In this document: one piece after another, positions 1 to 10,380 of the stretch
Layout of the letters: the number at the start of each line of letters is the position of its first letter
Position numbering within the stretch: the stretch's first letter is position 1
Assembly (NCBI GenBank): GCA_019973155.2
Contig: BPQB01000015.1
Coordinates: 434,001-498,000 of the forward strand
Length of the DNA stretch: 64,000 nucleotides
Direction of reading: 5' to 3'
Source of the DNA: Phanerochaete sordida
Lineage: Eukaryota; Basidiomycota; Agaricomycetes; Polyporales; Phanerochaetaceae
Notes under the pieces: generated by a model
Seen by the model: the letters and a program-made list of their open reading frames with translations, nothing else
The model's database searches: none
Told to the model about the DNA's origin: nothing
Translations under genes and position numbers: made by a program

Positions 1-1
1 C

Positions 2-742
2 TACCTGCGTGCTCGCGAGCACATCGTGGTTCCTACAGCGACTTCGGGCTACGCTGCTCAGCTGTATCCCGGAGGGCGAACCATGCATTCCGCTTTCAAG
101 GTACGTCATTGCAGCCCCTCCCCGCTGCTCCTCATTGCTCACCGTGCATTAGGTCCCGGTTAACGAGAGAAATGAGATGCTGAAATCTCCTATCGCTGCT
201 CGGTCCTCCAGAGCCGAGCTTTTGGCTCGCGCTGCCGCGATCATGTGGGACGAAGCGCCAATGGCGAACAAGGCGGTCTTGGCCTGTGTCGACGACACTT
301 CACGCACGATCATGGATAACGACCTTCCCTTCGGGGGAAAGGTCTTTGTGTTGCTCGGCGACTTTCGTCAAACGTGCCCAGTTGTCCGTCACGGTAGCAG
401 GGCCGACGTTGTCGATGCCTCCATTAAGTCTTCCAGCCTCTGGCGCCACTTCACCATCTTTCGCCTCACAACTCCCATCCGGAACGCCGAAGACCCCGAG
501 TTCGCCGAGTTCGTCGACGCCATAGGAGACGGTGCCGGGCCTGACGTTGCCCTCGACATGCTTGACCGCGTTGACACAGAGGCTGGGCTGATCGACTTTG
601 TCTTCCCCGACAGCGTCCTGACTCAGCCTCACCTCTGCTGCCGTCGGTCCATTCTGGCTCCTACAAACGCTCAAGTGGATGCGTACAACGAGACAATCGT
701 GTCGCGCGTTCATGGCGAGCAGCGCACATACTTGGCGGCGGA
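2..742 (+). pseudogene. Helitron-type PIF1 helicase, 5' part (interrupted)
   Basis: The frame is open from the window edge to 100, then a 52 bp intron (101-152, GTACGT...TTAG) joins in phase 0 to 153-742. The first exon ends GGRTMHSAFK and the next begins VPVNERNEM, the usual PIF1 motif I/Ia region. Further on are the Walker B-like MWDEAPM and the conserved VLLGDFRQTCPVV. The gene unwinds DNA during rolling-circle transposition of Helitrons, where it is normally the C-terminal part of a Rep-helicase protein; the Rep part would lie left of the window. The frame is cut at 742 by an LTR element and resumes at 2362. The read-through in the LTR to a stop at 860 is not native. Family assignment is confident; whether a full Helitron exists cannot be seen. 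Confidence 0.85.
738..742. repeat. Target-site duplication, left copy
   Basis: The five bases GCGGA directly precede the TG end of the LTR element and recur directly after its far end at 2357-2361. A 5 bp duplication is typical of LTR-retrotransposon integrase. Confidence 0.9.
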
Positions 743-946
743 TGTAGAGAAAACGCTCTCGCAGGAGCGAGACCTCTGGAATATCGTGAAAGCCCGGTCC
801 AAACGCTTAGCGTACAAAGTAGCTACACGCGTCCGATGTCCCTACGTAGATAGAGTTTGATCCGACTGTACAGTACCGCGCCCGACGCCGACGCTCCGAG
901 CGCCGAGCGTTTGGCGCTGGCTACACTCGTGAGCCAGAATTCGACA
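743..946 (-). repeat. 3' LTR of the gag-only element
   Basis: This 204 bp repeat reads identical base for base to 2153-2356. Relative to the minus-strand gag it is the 3' LTR. It starts TGTAGAGAAA and ends AATTCGACA on the plus strand, so both strands show TG...CA ends. Confidence 0.92.
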
Positions 947-957
947 CGCCCCCTTAG
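947..957 (-). other. Putative polypurine tract
   Basis: On the minus strand CTAAGGGGGCG lies directly next to the TG start of the 3' LTR, where the plus-strand primer of LTR retrotransposons sits. It is assigned by position and composition only. Confidence 0.55.
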
Positions 958-1164
958 CCGCGCCAAACAAAGGCCGAGGCAATACATAAGAATAAAAAAC
1001 ATACTGTCTGACTTCACCGCCAGAGCCCAGCTACGACTCGACCGTCGCAACCAAAAAACCTGCGCGACTTGACCGTCTGCGCCCAAACCCATGCCCGACG
1101 CGACTCGACCGTCAACGTCGTCCCAGCGCACCCAGCGCCCCCTCGAACACGCCGGTTCGAGCCC

Positions 1165-2040
1165 TTACAAAATATATCCTGGCTGACGCAGCACCTCGAG
1201 CCGCTCAGCAGGCCTGTCCACCACGAAGTGCGCTTGACCGCGCCTTGCGTCGGCAGTGTCCTCGATCTTCTTCGGCTCCTTGCACTGTGCGCGAACGTGA
1301 CCGACCTGGTCGCAGTTCCAGCACTTGCGCTGCGACAGCGAAGTCTGCGAGCTGTTGTTCTTCTGCGAGGCCGCGGCTACCATAGCCATCTCGATCTTGA
1401 CTTCTTCTTCGCGACCGTTGCGGCGAACCTCCTCGTTGAGCAACCGATCGATGACGTACGTCAACGTCAGCTCATCAGCGGGTGTGGCATCGAGGGCGGT
1501 GACGAGCGGGTCGTAGGACTCGGGCAGTCCGTTCGTGAGCGCGATGATCTTGTCTTCCTCCGAGACGGTGACGCCAATGCTCTGGAGCCGGAACGCGAAC
1601 TTTTTCACCCTGCCTATCCATCCCGACATCGTCTCCCCTCCCCCCTTGACCAAGCGGGAGAACTGCCTACGCAGAGACAGTCTCGTCGCAAAGCCCCTCG
1701 CCATGTGCACCCTGGCCAGATCCTCCAAGATCACCTTCGGGTCACGACTCGTCATGTGCGGCAACTGCGAGTCGTCGACCTTCAGGATGATCTCCGCCCT
1801 CGCCTCTGCCATCTTCTCCGCCGTCCTCTTCAACCACTGCTTCTCCACCCATCCTGCAAGCGCAACAGGGTCACTCACAACGCTTTCCGGGGCCGTCTCG
1901 GTGGCGATCACCACGACACCGAACCACAGGCCTCGTCGGATCAGGTAGGCCTCGAGCCTGATGATCCACTCGGGGTAGTTCGTCTCGTTGAGTAGCGGGA
2001 AGTGTGAGTGGGTGTAGACGGTTCTCGGGTCGTCGGACAT
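1165..2040 (-). CDS. Copia-type Gag with zinc knuckle
   Basis: The 291-residue reading starts at the ATG giving MSDDPRTV; an upstream in-frame start at 2121 would add 27 unconserved-looking residues. The N-terminus has the LNETNYPEW pattern of Copia Gag N-terminal domains (DUF4219/UBN2 type), followed by a helical capsid-like stretch to about residue 220. A CCHC knuckle follows, with C240, C243, H248 and C253 in CX2CX4HX4C spacing, which binds the RNA genome. The frame stops 38 residues later, before any protease DSGA motif. Gag would form the cytoplasmic virus-like particle that packages element RNA. The intact frame agrees with a young insertion. Confidence 0.85.
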   Translation of the reverse strand: MSDDPRTVYTHSHFPLLNETNYPEWIIRLEAYLIRRGLWFGVVVIATETAPESVVSDPVALAGWVEKQWLKRTAEKMAEARAEIILKVDDSQLPHMTSRDPKVILEDLARVHMARGFATRLSLRRQFSRLVKGGGETMSGWIGRVKKFAFRLQSIGVTVSEEDKIIALTNGLPESYDPLVTALDATPADELTLTYVIDRLLNEEVRRNGREEEVKIEMAMVAAASQKNNSSQTSLSQRKCWNCDQVGHVRAQCKEPKKIEDTADARRGQAHFVVDRPAERLEVLRQPGYIL

Positions 2041-2152
2041 CGTGGCGGTATGGCGGAGGGAGCGGGGAAACCAGTTAAGCGGCGAGTTTTGTGAAGCAGA
2101 GCAGGTTTGTAAGCTGCTCAAGACGCGACGGAATCAACGATATAAGCGTTTG

Positions 2153-2356
2153 TGTAGAGAAAACGCTCTCGCAGGAGCGAGACCTCTGGAATATCGTGAA
2201 AGCCCGGTCCAAACGCTTAGCGTACAAAGTAGCTACACGCGTCCGATGTCCCTACGTAGATAGAGTTTGATCCGACTGTACAGTACCGCGCCCGACGCCG
2301 ACGCTCCGAGCGCCGAGCGTTTGGCGCTGGCTACACTCGTGAGCCAGAATTCGACA
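2153..2356 (-). repeat. 5' LTR of the gag-only element
   Basis: This is the second copy of the 204 bp LTR and lies upstream of gag on the minus strand, so it should carry the element promoter. No tRNA-complementary primer site was recognised with certainty just inside it. Confidence 0.92.
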
Positions 2357-2361
2357 GCGGA
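2357..2361. repeat. Target-site duplication, right copy
   Basis: GCGGA matches 738-742. One copy of these five bases belongs to the helicase coding sequence. Confidence 0.9.
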
Positions 2362-2914
2362 CAGCTTGAAAGAGGCTGACGACGCGCAGTTAGTGTTGCC
2401 CGAAGGCAACAGTCTGCTCGACTTTGCCGCTCGACACACGCCGCCTGGGCTGCCTCCTCACTCACTGGTCGTCAAAACGAACGCGGTTTATCGGCTACTA
2501 CGCAATTTCTCCCTCGACCGCGGCCTCGTCAAGAATGTGCGGGTCCTGGTAACAGCTGTCGGAGACCGGCTGATCACCGTGCGCATCTTGCGCCCTACGA
2601 CGTCTGGCGAACTCGTCCCCGCAGACGGAGAGGAGGTCCTCATCCCCCGCATCACCTTCACTCATGAGCTCCAGTCAGGGTACACGTTGCTCCGCCGCCA
2701 GTTCCCACTCGCCCCCGCCTACGCGACCACGTTCAACAGCTGTCAAGGTCTCACCCTCGACCGCGTTGGCGTCGACCTCGTGCGGCCTGTGTTTTCTCAC
2801 GGACAGCTATACACCGCGCTATCTCGCATTCGCCACCGGTCTCATGCCCGTGTGCGCTTGCCTGTAGAGTCCTCAACGACTGCGAATGTCACTTACTCCG
2901 AAGTGTTACTCTAA
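2362..2914 (+). pseudogene. Helitron-type PIF1 helicase, 3' part (interrupted)
   Basis: This continues the helicase frame of 153-742 exactly: the codon split at the insertion site reads through as Ala-Asp-Ser-Leu-Lys if the element and one duplication are ignored. It carries the C-terminal helicase motifs, including ATTFNSCQGLTL and HGQLYTALSRIRHRS (helicase motifs V and VI), and ends at a TAA at 2912-2914. No frameshift or stop other than the insertion was seen, so the gene was probably intact until the element landed. An apparent ATG-less start at 2267 lies inside the LTR and is not native. Confidence 0.85.
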
Positions 2915-4096
2915 TATGGCGTTTTTGTGTGCTTTCCGTAGATGGTTGCCGAATTTAATACACATCTTTGTGATCGCCAGTGAGCGGATACGCTATAGCC
3001 TTCTGGCTACGTCGCCCTTGGCCTCGGGCCCCGTCCTCACCTCCGCAATTGCCGGTATACCTCGAGAGCACTTGCCACGAATGCACTAGCCACGGAGCGG
3101 AGCGAAGTAATCTCTTGTCGGAACCAAAAAGGAGAGGCCAACTGACCCTCCCCTGACATGGCGAAGAAAATTCTCATGTCCAGGCACGGTGCGATCGTTG
3201 ATAACGAACGTAAATTTGAATGTCGCGTCCTTGTCAATGAGCTCCTAGGCGAAGCTATTGGGGCTGCTCTCGCTGAGCCAGAACGGACATATTATATATA
3301 CTCAACAGGTTGTTATACGTTCCTGGGGACGAAGGCTGGATGTCAGGACAAAGCATAATTTGCTAGCTGCAAGGGAGCAGCGTGCAGTAGATGCAGGCTG
3401 TCATACAGTACTGGGAACTCGCATCTCATGCATATATCTCCTCACAGGCGAGGCGTGGGCGGAGTAATCGGAAATGTAGGATCGTCCCTCTATGAGCGCT
3501 GGAAGGCCAGGGTCCGTGGGGGCACAGGGCTCGAGAAGAGCATTCGTCCATAGCACCATGGATGCACGTCACGAAGCTGGATAAGCTTCTGTATAGCTTC
3601 CATGCAGACTGCAGTTGGTCTGGGTGGCCGAACAGCCACGCCTGGTATGAAGCTCGACCTCGACGCCCCTCGAATACGTCGCTGGGGTTGCCATTAGCCA
3701 GAAACATAGGCACACGTCCCAGGTATATCTTGTGTAACTACGTGGTTTGTTGCGTGCTTTACCAACATTTTCTGTAGTACCTTTGTTTTATGCCATCTCA
3801 ACGTGTATTAATGATACCGCAAGCAAATCTGAAGCAGGATATCTCATAATTTTAGACAGGAGGCTTGTCAAATCCATGCCCAAGGTTATACTCCGCATCG
3901 GAAGCTTCGTGAACTCTGGCGGAGAACGGATACTGCCGGCCCCGTGCGACGCATGCGCTTTGCTTCTTATCAAAGGTGCTGCACCCCCGAAGATATCCTT
4001 GTAAGCTCACAGCTAGATCCACTCATACGGATTGCAGCCTTCGGCGAGGTATCATTGCAGTACATTAAGCCGCACTACTCATCAACCTTGTGAACG
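2915..4096. other. No gene recognised; possible Helitron 3' tail
   Basis: Only short unrelated frames are present. A small hairpin (TAGCC TTCT GGCTA) lies near 2995-3009, but no convincing CTRR end follows it, so the Helitron terminus is not placed. The region up to the DUF6535 gene start looks like ordinary non-coding DNA. Confidence 0.4.
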
Positions 4097-7000
4097 ATGG
4101 AAAAGGTATGGAACATGAGCCTTCGGCAGTTTTGGTTTTGATTGATAGTGGAGGGGAAGGACGACGACAAAAACCCTCAAATGAGCTGGCAGCGAGTTGA
4201 GGAAAAGATGAAAGCGATTGCGAAGGAGCTCAAAGATACGATGGAAGCGGGGTGGAGGATGCTGGAGGGGAAGATGAAGCTCAAGGACACAGGTACGACG
4301 ACGAAAGGCTGGGACTGGGTCGAAGAGAGGTTGAAGCGGAAGGACGAGGCTGCGATGAAGAATCACACGGACGACATCGACGCTCTACTCGTGGTGGTGA
4401 GTCCTATCTCTCATCATAATCCGTCAAAGTTATTTGACATGTGCCCAGGATGGATTGTTTTCTGCCGTCGTCACAGGCTTCATCGTCTACGCTTTGCTCC
4501 TCCTTCAGGAAGATACCGGAAAACAGACCGTCCAGCTGCTGTCCCAGATTGCCGATCAACTCACAACCACCAGTCTCCTTTACTCTCCCCCATTCATCAA
4601 CTCCACGGTCCGCGAATCGTCTACGTCAAGTGACAAATTCACGCCTGCACACTCGGCGCGCTCCGTGAACATTTTGTGGTTCACAAGCCTTACTCTCAGC
4701 TTGGCCTCAGCGGTCTTCGGCATCTTGGCAAAGCAATGGATCAGGGAGTACTTGCAGTGGAGCAGCGCCACCGCCGGCGCACGACGAAATATACTCCTGC
4801 GCCAGATACGCTTGGAGCAGTGGCACGAATGGCACGCCCCTTTTGTCCTAGCCCTCATTCCTGCACTTCTGGAGATCGCTGTCATCCTCTTTGTGTGCGG
4901 GATGTTGGTGTTACTCTGGAGGCTGGATCACTATGTTTTTATCCCCGTATTACTGGTCGTCACGCTGTTCCTCTTCACTATGGCGTTCTTCACTCTCGCT
5001 CCCGCGGTGTTCAAGCGCTGTGCGTACAAGTCCCCTACCGCGATGGCATTTTTCCTTGTCCTCCGATTCTTGCGAAGATCATGGACTTTGTGGACGGATC
5101 CCCATTCTTCTCAACACTACGCCGGTAGTCCTTCTCGCGCGTCAAAATTCAGCAAACATTTCCTCGATCAACATAACGACATCCTTTCGACCTCCAACGA
5201 AAACGATATATGGCGAAGCCAGGATCTACAAGCTGCTGAAATCCTGGAACTTCGTGATCCCAGAGGTCGCGTATCCCCTGCACCAGATGCATTCCTTGCA
5301 GACCTCTTGGATATCGAACCAGAGCTCCGCGACCACCTCTTGCGTCCAGAAGATGCTGCGGCGAGCGATCACAGTCAGAGTTCCGACGATCCCACCACGC
5401 AAAGCTCTGGATACTCCGAAACACCTTCCACGCTCGTCGCGGACCTTATTCCAGTTGTTGCACCCGGATATGTCCTCGCGCTTGGTGAGCTGGACACGCT
5501 CTTCCGCGCTCTTGTTGGAGCGGCCTCCGAACTATCCGATATCGGCGGATTAGCAGACAACCTGGCGACGTGTGCAGAAACAATCCAACCAGCGCTGAGC
5601 TGTACGGATCACTTCTCGCTTCTCTCCCCGGGTATCCTGCTCACAGAACTGGCTATTCACGGCGGATTCCAAGCACTCAGCGTCTGGTACATGCTTTCTC
5701 GTGTCAACACCGTAGGCCCGCCACATATGGGCTCCTTTCTCCACCATCCTCGTATCATCGGGAAGTCGGAGCCAGGGAGCAAGACTTCCGTCGCGCACTG
5801 GGGTCAGTCTCAATGGACAGACATGCCCAGGAGTGTCGCAAAGTACATCCAATCTACGTTTGCCAGAGGTGCCGACGACCTCGACGAGCAATTCACTTGG
5901 ATCCCGCCCACCTCAGGTTATATCAACATTCGCGGAAACAATAAACCAGTAATTCACGCACAGTCCACCGTCATGGGGTATATCTTAGCCCTAAATTTCC
6001 AGCGCTTCGTGATGACGCATGCGCTGCATCCTACCATCCTGGAGAGGAGCGACAACGATCTGCTAGTTTTGTTAACAGCAAAGCGTATGGACAATATGCT
6101 GCAGGCACTCGCTTGGATCGTCTTCGCTCTCGATTCGGAGATGCCGCAGCTGAGGACATGCCGCAATAGATGTGTCACCATACTCGTCGAAATCTTCAAC
6201 CACATCTTCGGACACAAACGGAAGAAAGAGTTCGACCAGCTGTTCCCGTACGTGAGGCACGGCATCTTCTTGATCCTTGCCAACAACAAGCTCTATACAA
6301 TACGTTTTGTACCGCCACCTGGAGATGCAACCGATGACACCGTGTTACTACACCACGAAGAGCGTCCATTACGTGAGTTGTGTGGCAAATTCCCTCAGTG
6401 ATTCGACTCTAATTGTTATGTTATGAGCCAGACCAGGTGTCAAACGCTGCTGCCGACACCTTGAACTTGGTCGAGCACCTACCACTCGCAGGAGACCAGG
6501 TCTCCTTCACAGACTATTATATCCTTTCTCAACTGGTCAGCGATGCCATGGCAATCATCGATTCCCTAGACCCCAAGGACATTCGTACGGTTCTCTGCAA
6601 AGCTGTGGAGGCCCTGAGGATGGCGAGAAGCAAGGACGCTACCTGGGAGGACGCCGTCAGCACTGTCAGCGAGACGTGGACTCATCAGCTCATGCATCCA
6701 TCCGACGAGGACGACGACCTCACACGCGCTTGCTTTGTTGCGATGGACAAATGTCCGGACGAAATGCTGGATTTGCTCATGGCGTTATACGCTGACATAT
6801 CAACAGAAGATACCGAAGCAGACCAAATTACTGCCACGCGACTTCATAAGGCCACCCGGGTTCTGACGCGTTATTGAATGAAGAACTCCAGTGAAGCGTC
6901 GGAAGACTGGCTCAACCTCTTCTTCCTAGCAGCGGATCAGTGGCTGGACGCTCTGCGCAACGAGCAGAAGCATGAGCGTACTACACTCCACACCTCCGTC

Positions 7001-7279
7001 GATCTGCGATCCATCCCCACCGCCATCCAGAAGATGGTAGACGTACTCAAGGTCGCTATCGAGCGCACCGATACCGACTGGATATATAATCTTCGCTGGC
7101 TGGAGATTATGCTCGACCCGGTACCAACACCGTTGGCTACATTCCTGATAGAATCTTGGCCGAAGGACGTGACAATTTTGGCCGACGAGCTCGAGCGCGG
7201 CTTCCAGAAAGGCCTCTTCTGGCTACGCCCAACGTTGTCCCCCGAAGATGTTGGTCCCTTGAAGGCGTTGATCAAGTGA
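4097..7279 (+). pseudogene. DUF6535 membrane protein, copy A (in-frame stop)
   Basis: Proposed exons are 4097-4105, 4154-4396, 4449-6372 and 6432-7279; the first junction rests on analogy with copies B and C. The protein has the DUF6535 layout: an acidic soluble N-terminus, a helix DGLFSAVVTGF, a second at WFTSLTLSLASAVFGIL followed by AKQWIREYLQW, then two adjoining helices and the motif CAYKSPTAMA, and a long soluble C-terminal region. A TGA at 6875-6877 interrupts exon 4. The same frame stays open for another 134 codons to 7279, and the continuation aligns with copies B and C. At the stop copy C has serine, so one base change could explain it. Truncation would leave about 873 residues. Function of the family is unknown. 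Confidence 0.75.
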
Positions 7280-9845
7280 AACCTTTCGTATTTGCGGCAC
7301 CGACTGGAGCAATACACGCAGCCAGATGTCCCGTCCCCATCTCCTCACCATACCGATGCATCGTTAGAGCGGACGTTGTCCCAGAGTCCAGGCTGAGCAA
7401 ACGCTAATCAATCAGTCAGCTGCGTCTATTCATTACCTAGCCAGAGATGTCGTGGAACGATGATCGCCCAGACGGCTGCATGCACGAATTTATACCTTTA
7501 GGCGAACGAGATGTTGCATTGTGACTGTCGTGCACGCGATAGTATGCGCGGAGCAATGTCCACGACTATGTACCCGGCAGTACGTGCAAAACATTACGAT
7601 ACATGCGTACACGCATGCGGCATCGTTGTATACATTGGGGACATCCAACGATACAAGCAATGGAGTAAGATAGATGTTCAGATGGTTGTAAGGGCGTCCG
7701 TCGGTTCACTGCGCAGCTGGCCTGCGTTATGCTAGGCTTTGCCGTGATTATGTAGCCAGTATGAGCGACGAAGTGGACTTCGAGTGTCGTGAGGATCACG
7801 TACAGCGTGTATCAGCGCGGTTGTTTCGATGATGGAGTCTTGGACATCGATGGAGTCTTCTTCGAATCTGCGCATCGAAGGTAAGTTCTTGCACACACAG
7901 ACGGCATAATAAACCTGCCCGCCGGAGGTTTCTTCTTCGCGGAGGCGGAGGAAGAGGTCTGAGTGCCTGAAAGGAGAAGTTAGGGAGAGAATGGTCCTCT
8001 GAGATAGATGGCCGCGAAGCGTACTGCGCTGTGGTACTACTTGCAATGACCCCTTGACGGACCGCCCTGGAGGTGCAGTGGCAATCTGGGTCACACCCAT
8101 GGTATAGCGAGTGGGGGATAGACGTCCGCGCCTGGGACGGGAGAGTGTACGCTGGGGAGAGTGCTGAGACTGTTGACAGCTTGGGAGCAAATTCGGAGCA
8201 CCGTTATAAGGGACCGGGAAGTGGCGTGTTCCGGGCAAGGTTTGATCTCGCACTGCCTCTCGTGACGAGTACTTTCCGGACTGGGAACAGCTTGGGCTCG
8301 CTGTAAAACACAACTACGTTTTGACAGGCGTCGATGCCCAACAGCAGACTACAGACTTAGAGCATACAGTGTGGACAGAACTTTGGAACATGGCGACGAT
8401 GCTCTAGAGCTCGCTCTTGGATATCCTTGAAATATTGTATACCCTAATGACCTGCACGCGCCGCGCTAATGAAGACCTGGAGTCATCCCGATCGGCACCA
8501 GAGCTGCTCCGCCCGTCCAAACTTCGGCTAAGACACCTGCAGTACAGTGGCAGCACCCCCATGCCGAAGACAACGCCCCGTCCGGCATGCATGCCAGACA
8601 AGCATTGCCCGGGGCAAGCACCTGAGAACGGGCTGTATGGCCTCACGCATGTTGCAAGGCAAGAAGGAGATGCTGGGCTCACAGCGAGTCTGCGCGTCGC
8701 TCGAGTGCAGAGCGAGGCGCACCCCGGCTAGCAGGTCCATGACTCAGGCTACGCAGCCGCCTGCCAACTATGGTCCCGGTCAAGGCTGGATCGCACTGCC
8801 TGTCTGTACATGGTCATCATTGCGACATGTCAGATGTCCCATTCCTCGTGTCTCCGAGACCCATAGCAGTGAAGCAAGGCGCGGAACGCTCATAAAAGCT
8901 TGGCCGCAGCGTGCAAGGTACAGCCTGTCAGAAACCACGCCACGATTATCTGCGCCACGGCCGCCGCCTTAAGGAGAGATTCCTAGGTAGATTGCAGACA
9001 CCAGAAATCTTATTACTGGGCTGTGGGTGCATGTACGAGGACAGGCAGAATGAGGAACATTTCACACTGCAGTAATGGCGCAGCCACACTAATAAATAAT
9101 GGGTTGATGACCACGAATGGCTCGAACGGCAAGCGGACGATCTGAATCGAGCCCTTAGACGTGCACATACCTGCTGGTCTAGGGGCACGACCAGCCCGAA
9201 CCTTGACATTTCCCCTTATGTATGGCTGAGCCTTCAATGATCTTCCACATCGCGCATCGGCGAGGTGCCAGCTGCGCAGGCTATAAACTAAGATAGCTTC
9301 AGAGGTGAGGATGGAACACGACAGCTTTTCCCGGGTAAGATAGATGTGTGCACCATCGTCATCATCGAGTTGCTATCCAAAGTCCTGGCTGGGATGTGTC
9401 GACGACCAGCGCGATCTCCCCTTCGCGCAGACGCGCAGACGTGTCGACAATTATCCTGCTTTCGCAGAGTGTGCGTACGACGTGTCGACGGCAGATGCCC
9501 TCGGCAATAGACCTTCAACAGCCGGATGCTCATGCGAGGCTGAGGAGATCCAAGAATGGAGCGAGGGCAGCCTGAATTTCGTAAGTAGCAGCGACGACGC
9601 AAAGTAAATGTAGATGTACCTATCGAGCGTTTTGTCGTAACAATCTCCCCTCTTGTTGATATCCCCTCTCGCTTGATACTGCCTCTGCGCCTCTGCGTCT
9701 CTGTCTCCACCACTTTTTCGACCTTCCTTGCCCTCCATGTATCCGCTTCTGCATGGAAAACAGCGGCACATGCGCGCTTTACCACAGGCGTGGTGTCTGC
9801 TATCGCTGCGGTAGTTTCTGCGGCACGAGGTGAGCTACCCGCGTA
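7280..9845. other. No gene recognised
   Basis: The stretch holds short frames on both strands. The longest, on the minus strand at 7732-8313 (193 codons), has a protein-like second half (RHSDLFLRLREEE to the C-terminus) but no family I recognise. A good plus-strand splice donor context (GTAAGT) sits near 7881. I would not call a gene here. Confidence 0.35.
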
Positions 9846-10380
9846 AGCTAGGGGCTTGAGGAGGGAGGTGCGGATGATTTGGTGAGTCCAGGGCTGCGCG
9901 CGCCGTCGCTGAACGGAAAGCGCCGAAAGTCCTCTGTCTGCGCTGTCCCCTCTCTCTTTCTAGCCGTCGAGCGAAGCGCAACGAGGACGCCAAAACGGTC
10001 CGCGTGTGGCAGTGTGGAGCTCCGCTCGGCAGCGAAGCTGAAGATCACGCGCTGGCGAAGGGGATGCGGCGCTGAGTCATGAGGCGCAGGCTTCGTCCTC
10101 ATCGTTGTCTGGGGCGGTGACAGCAACGGGGGCTGCAGGCTTTGGCGCGGATGGTCAAAAATGGTGAGCCGAACGGCAGTAATCATCGCGTGAATGGTCA
10201 TTGAGACGCCTGACGTAGGAGCTAGGGTGGACGCGGCAGCGGTTGCGTCGGTCGCTCCGAAATCTGCTCGTGTTCAGCGTGGCCGTGTATCTAAAGGTCC
10301 GGTGCCGTGATAGACGATCTGGGAGAGGAGATAGCGGCACACGAGCTGCCTATCCAAGCGTGACGAGCGTGGGCGAGCGG
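9846..10380 (-). repeat. Decayed duplicated block, copy 1
   Basis: The block is recognisably related to 22790-23410. Shared landmarks in the same order include GAGGGAGGTGC, AGTCCAGGGC followed by CGCGCSGYCGTCGCT, CGCTGGCGAAG and CACACGAGCTGCC (TACACGAGCTGCC in the other copy). Both lie about 2.5 kb beyond the end of a DUF6535 gene (A and B). Neither copy keeps a long frame; the minus strand of copy 2 has the more protein-like reading. It is probably the remains of a gene duplicated together with its DUF6535 neighbour. Confidence 0.55.

Larger units (their letters stand above)
743..2356 (-). mobile_element. Gag-only LTR retrotransposon (TR-GAG-like), inserted in the helicase gene
   Basis: A 1,614 bp element bounded by two 204 bp direct repeats that start TG and end CA, flanked by the 5 bp duplication GCGGA. 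The coding strand is minus, opposite to the host helicase. The only sizeable gene is a Copia-like Gag ending in a zinc knuckle; protease, integrase, reverse transcriptase and RNase H are absent. A purine-rich tract lies next to the 3' LTR (947-957). The two LTRs read identical, which points to recent insertion. Such gag-only elements (TR-GAG) must rely on a full-length relative for reverse transcription and integration. The alternative is a Copia copy that lost pol by internal deletion before or after insertion. Confidence 0.88.

Noticed and set aside
1150..1165. GGTTCGAGCCC as a tRNA T-arm
   Set aside because: No cloverleaf could be folded around it and it lies within the LTR element next to the gag stop.
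1069..1995. Plus-strand frame of 308 codons overlapping gag
   Set aside because: It is the shadow of the Gag gene on the other strand. It has no domain, while the minus frame has a Copia N-terminus and a CCHC knuckle.
2267..2914. A 215-codon frame that looks like a separate gene beginning in the LTR
   Set aside because: Its first part is LTR sequence and the rest continues the helicase frame of 153-742; it is an insertion artefact.
2990..3090. Hairpin and CTAG near the end of the helicase as the Helitron 3' terminus
   Set aside because: The hairpin and the nearest CTAG are more than 60 bases apart, not the usual 10-12, so the terminus cannot be placed.
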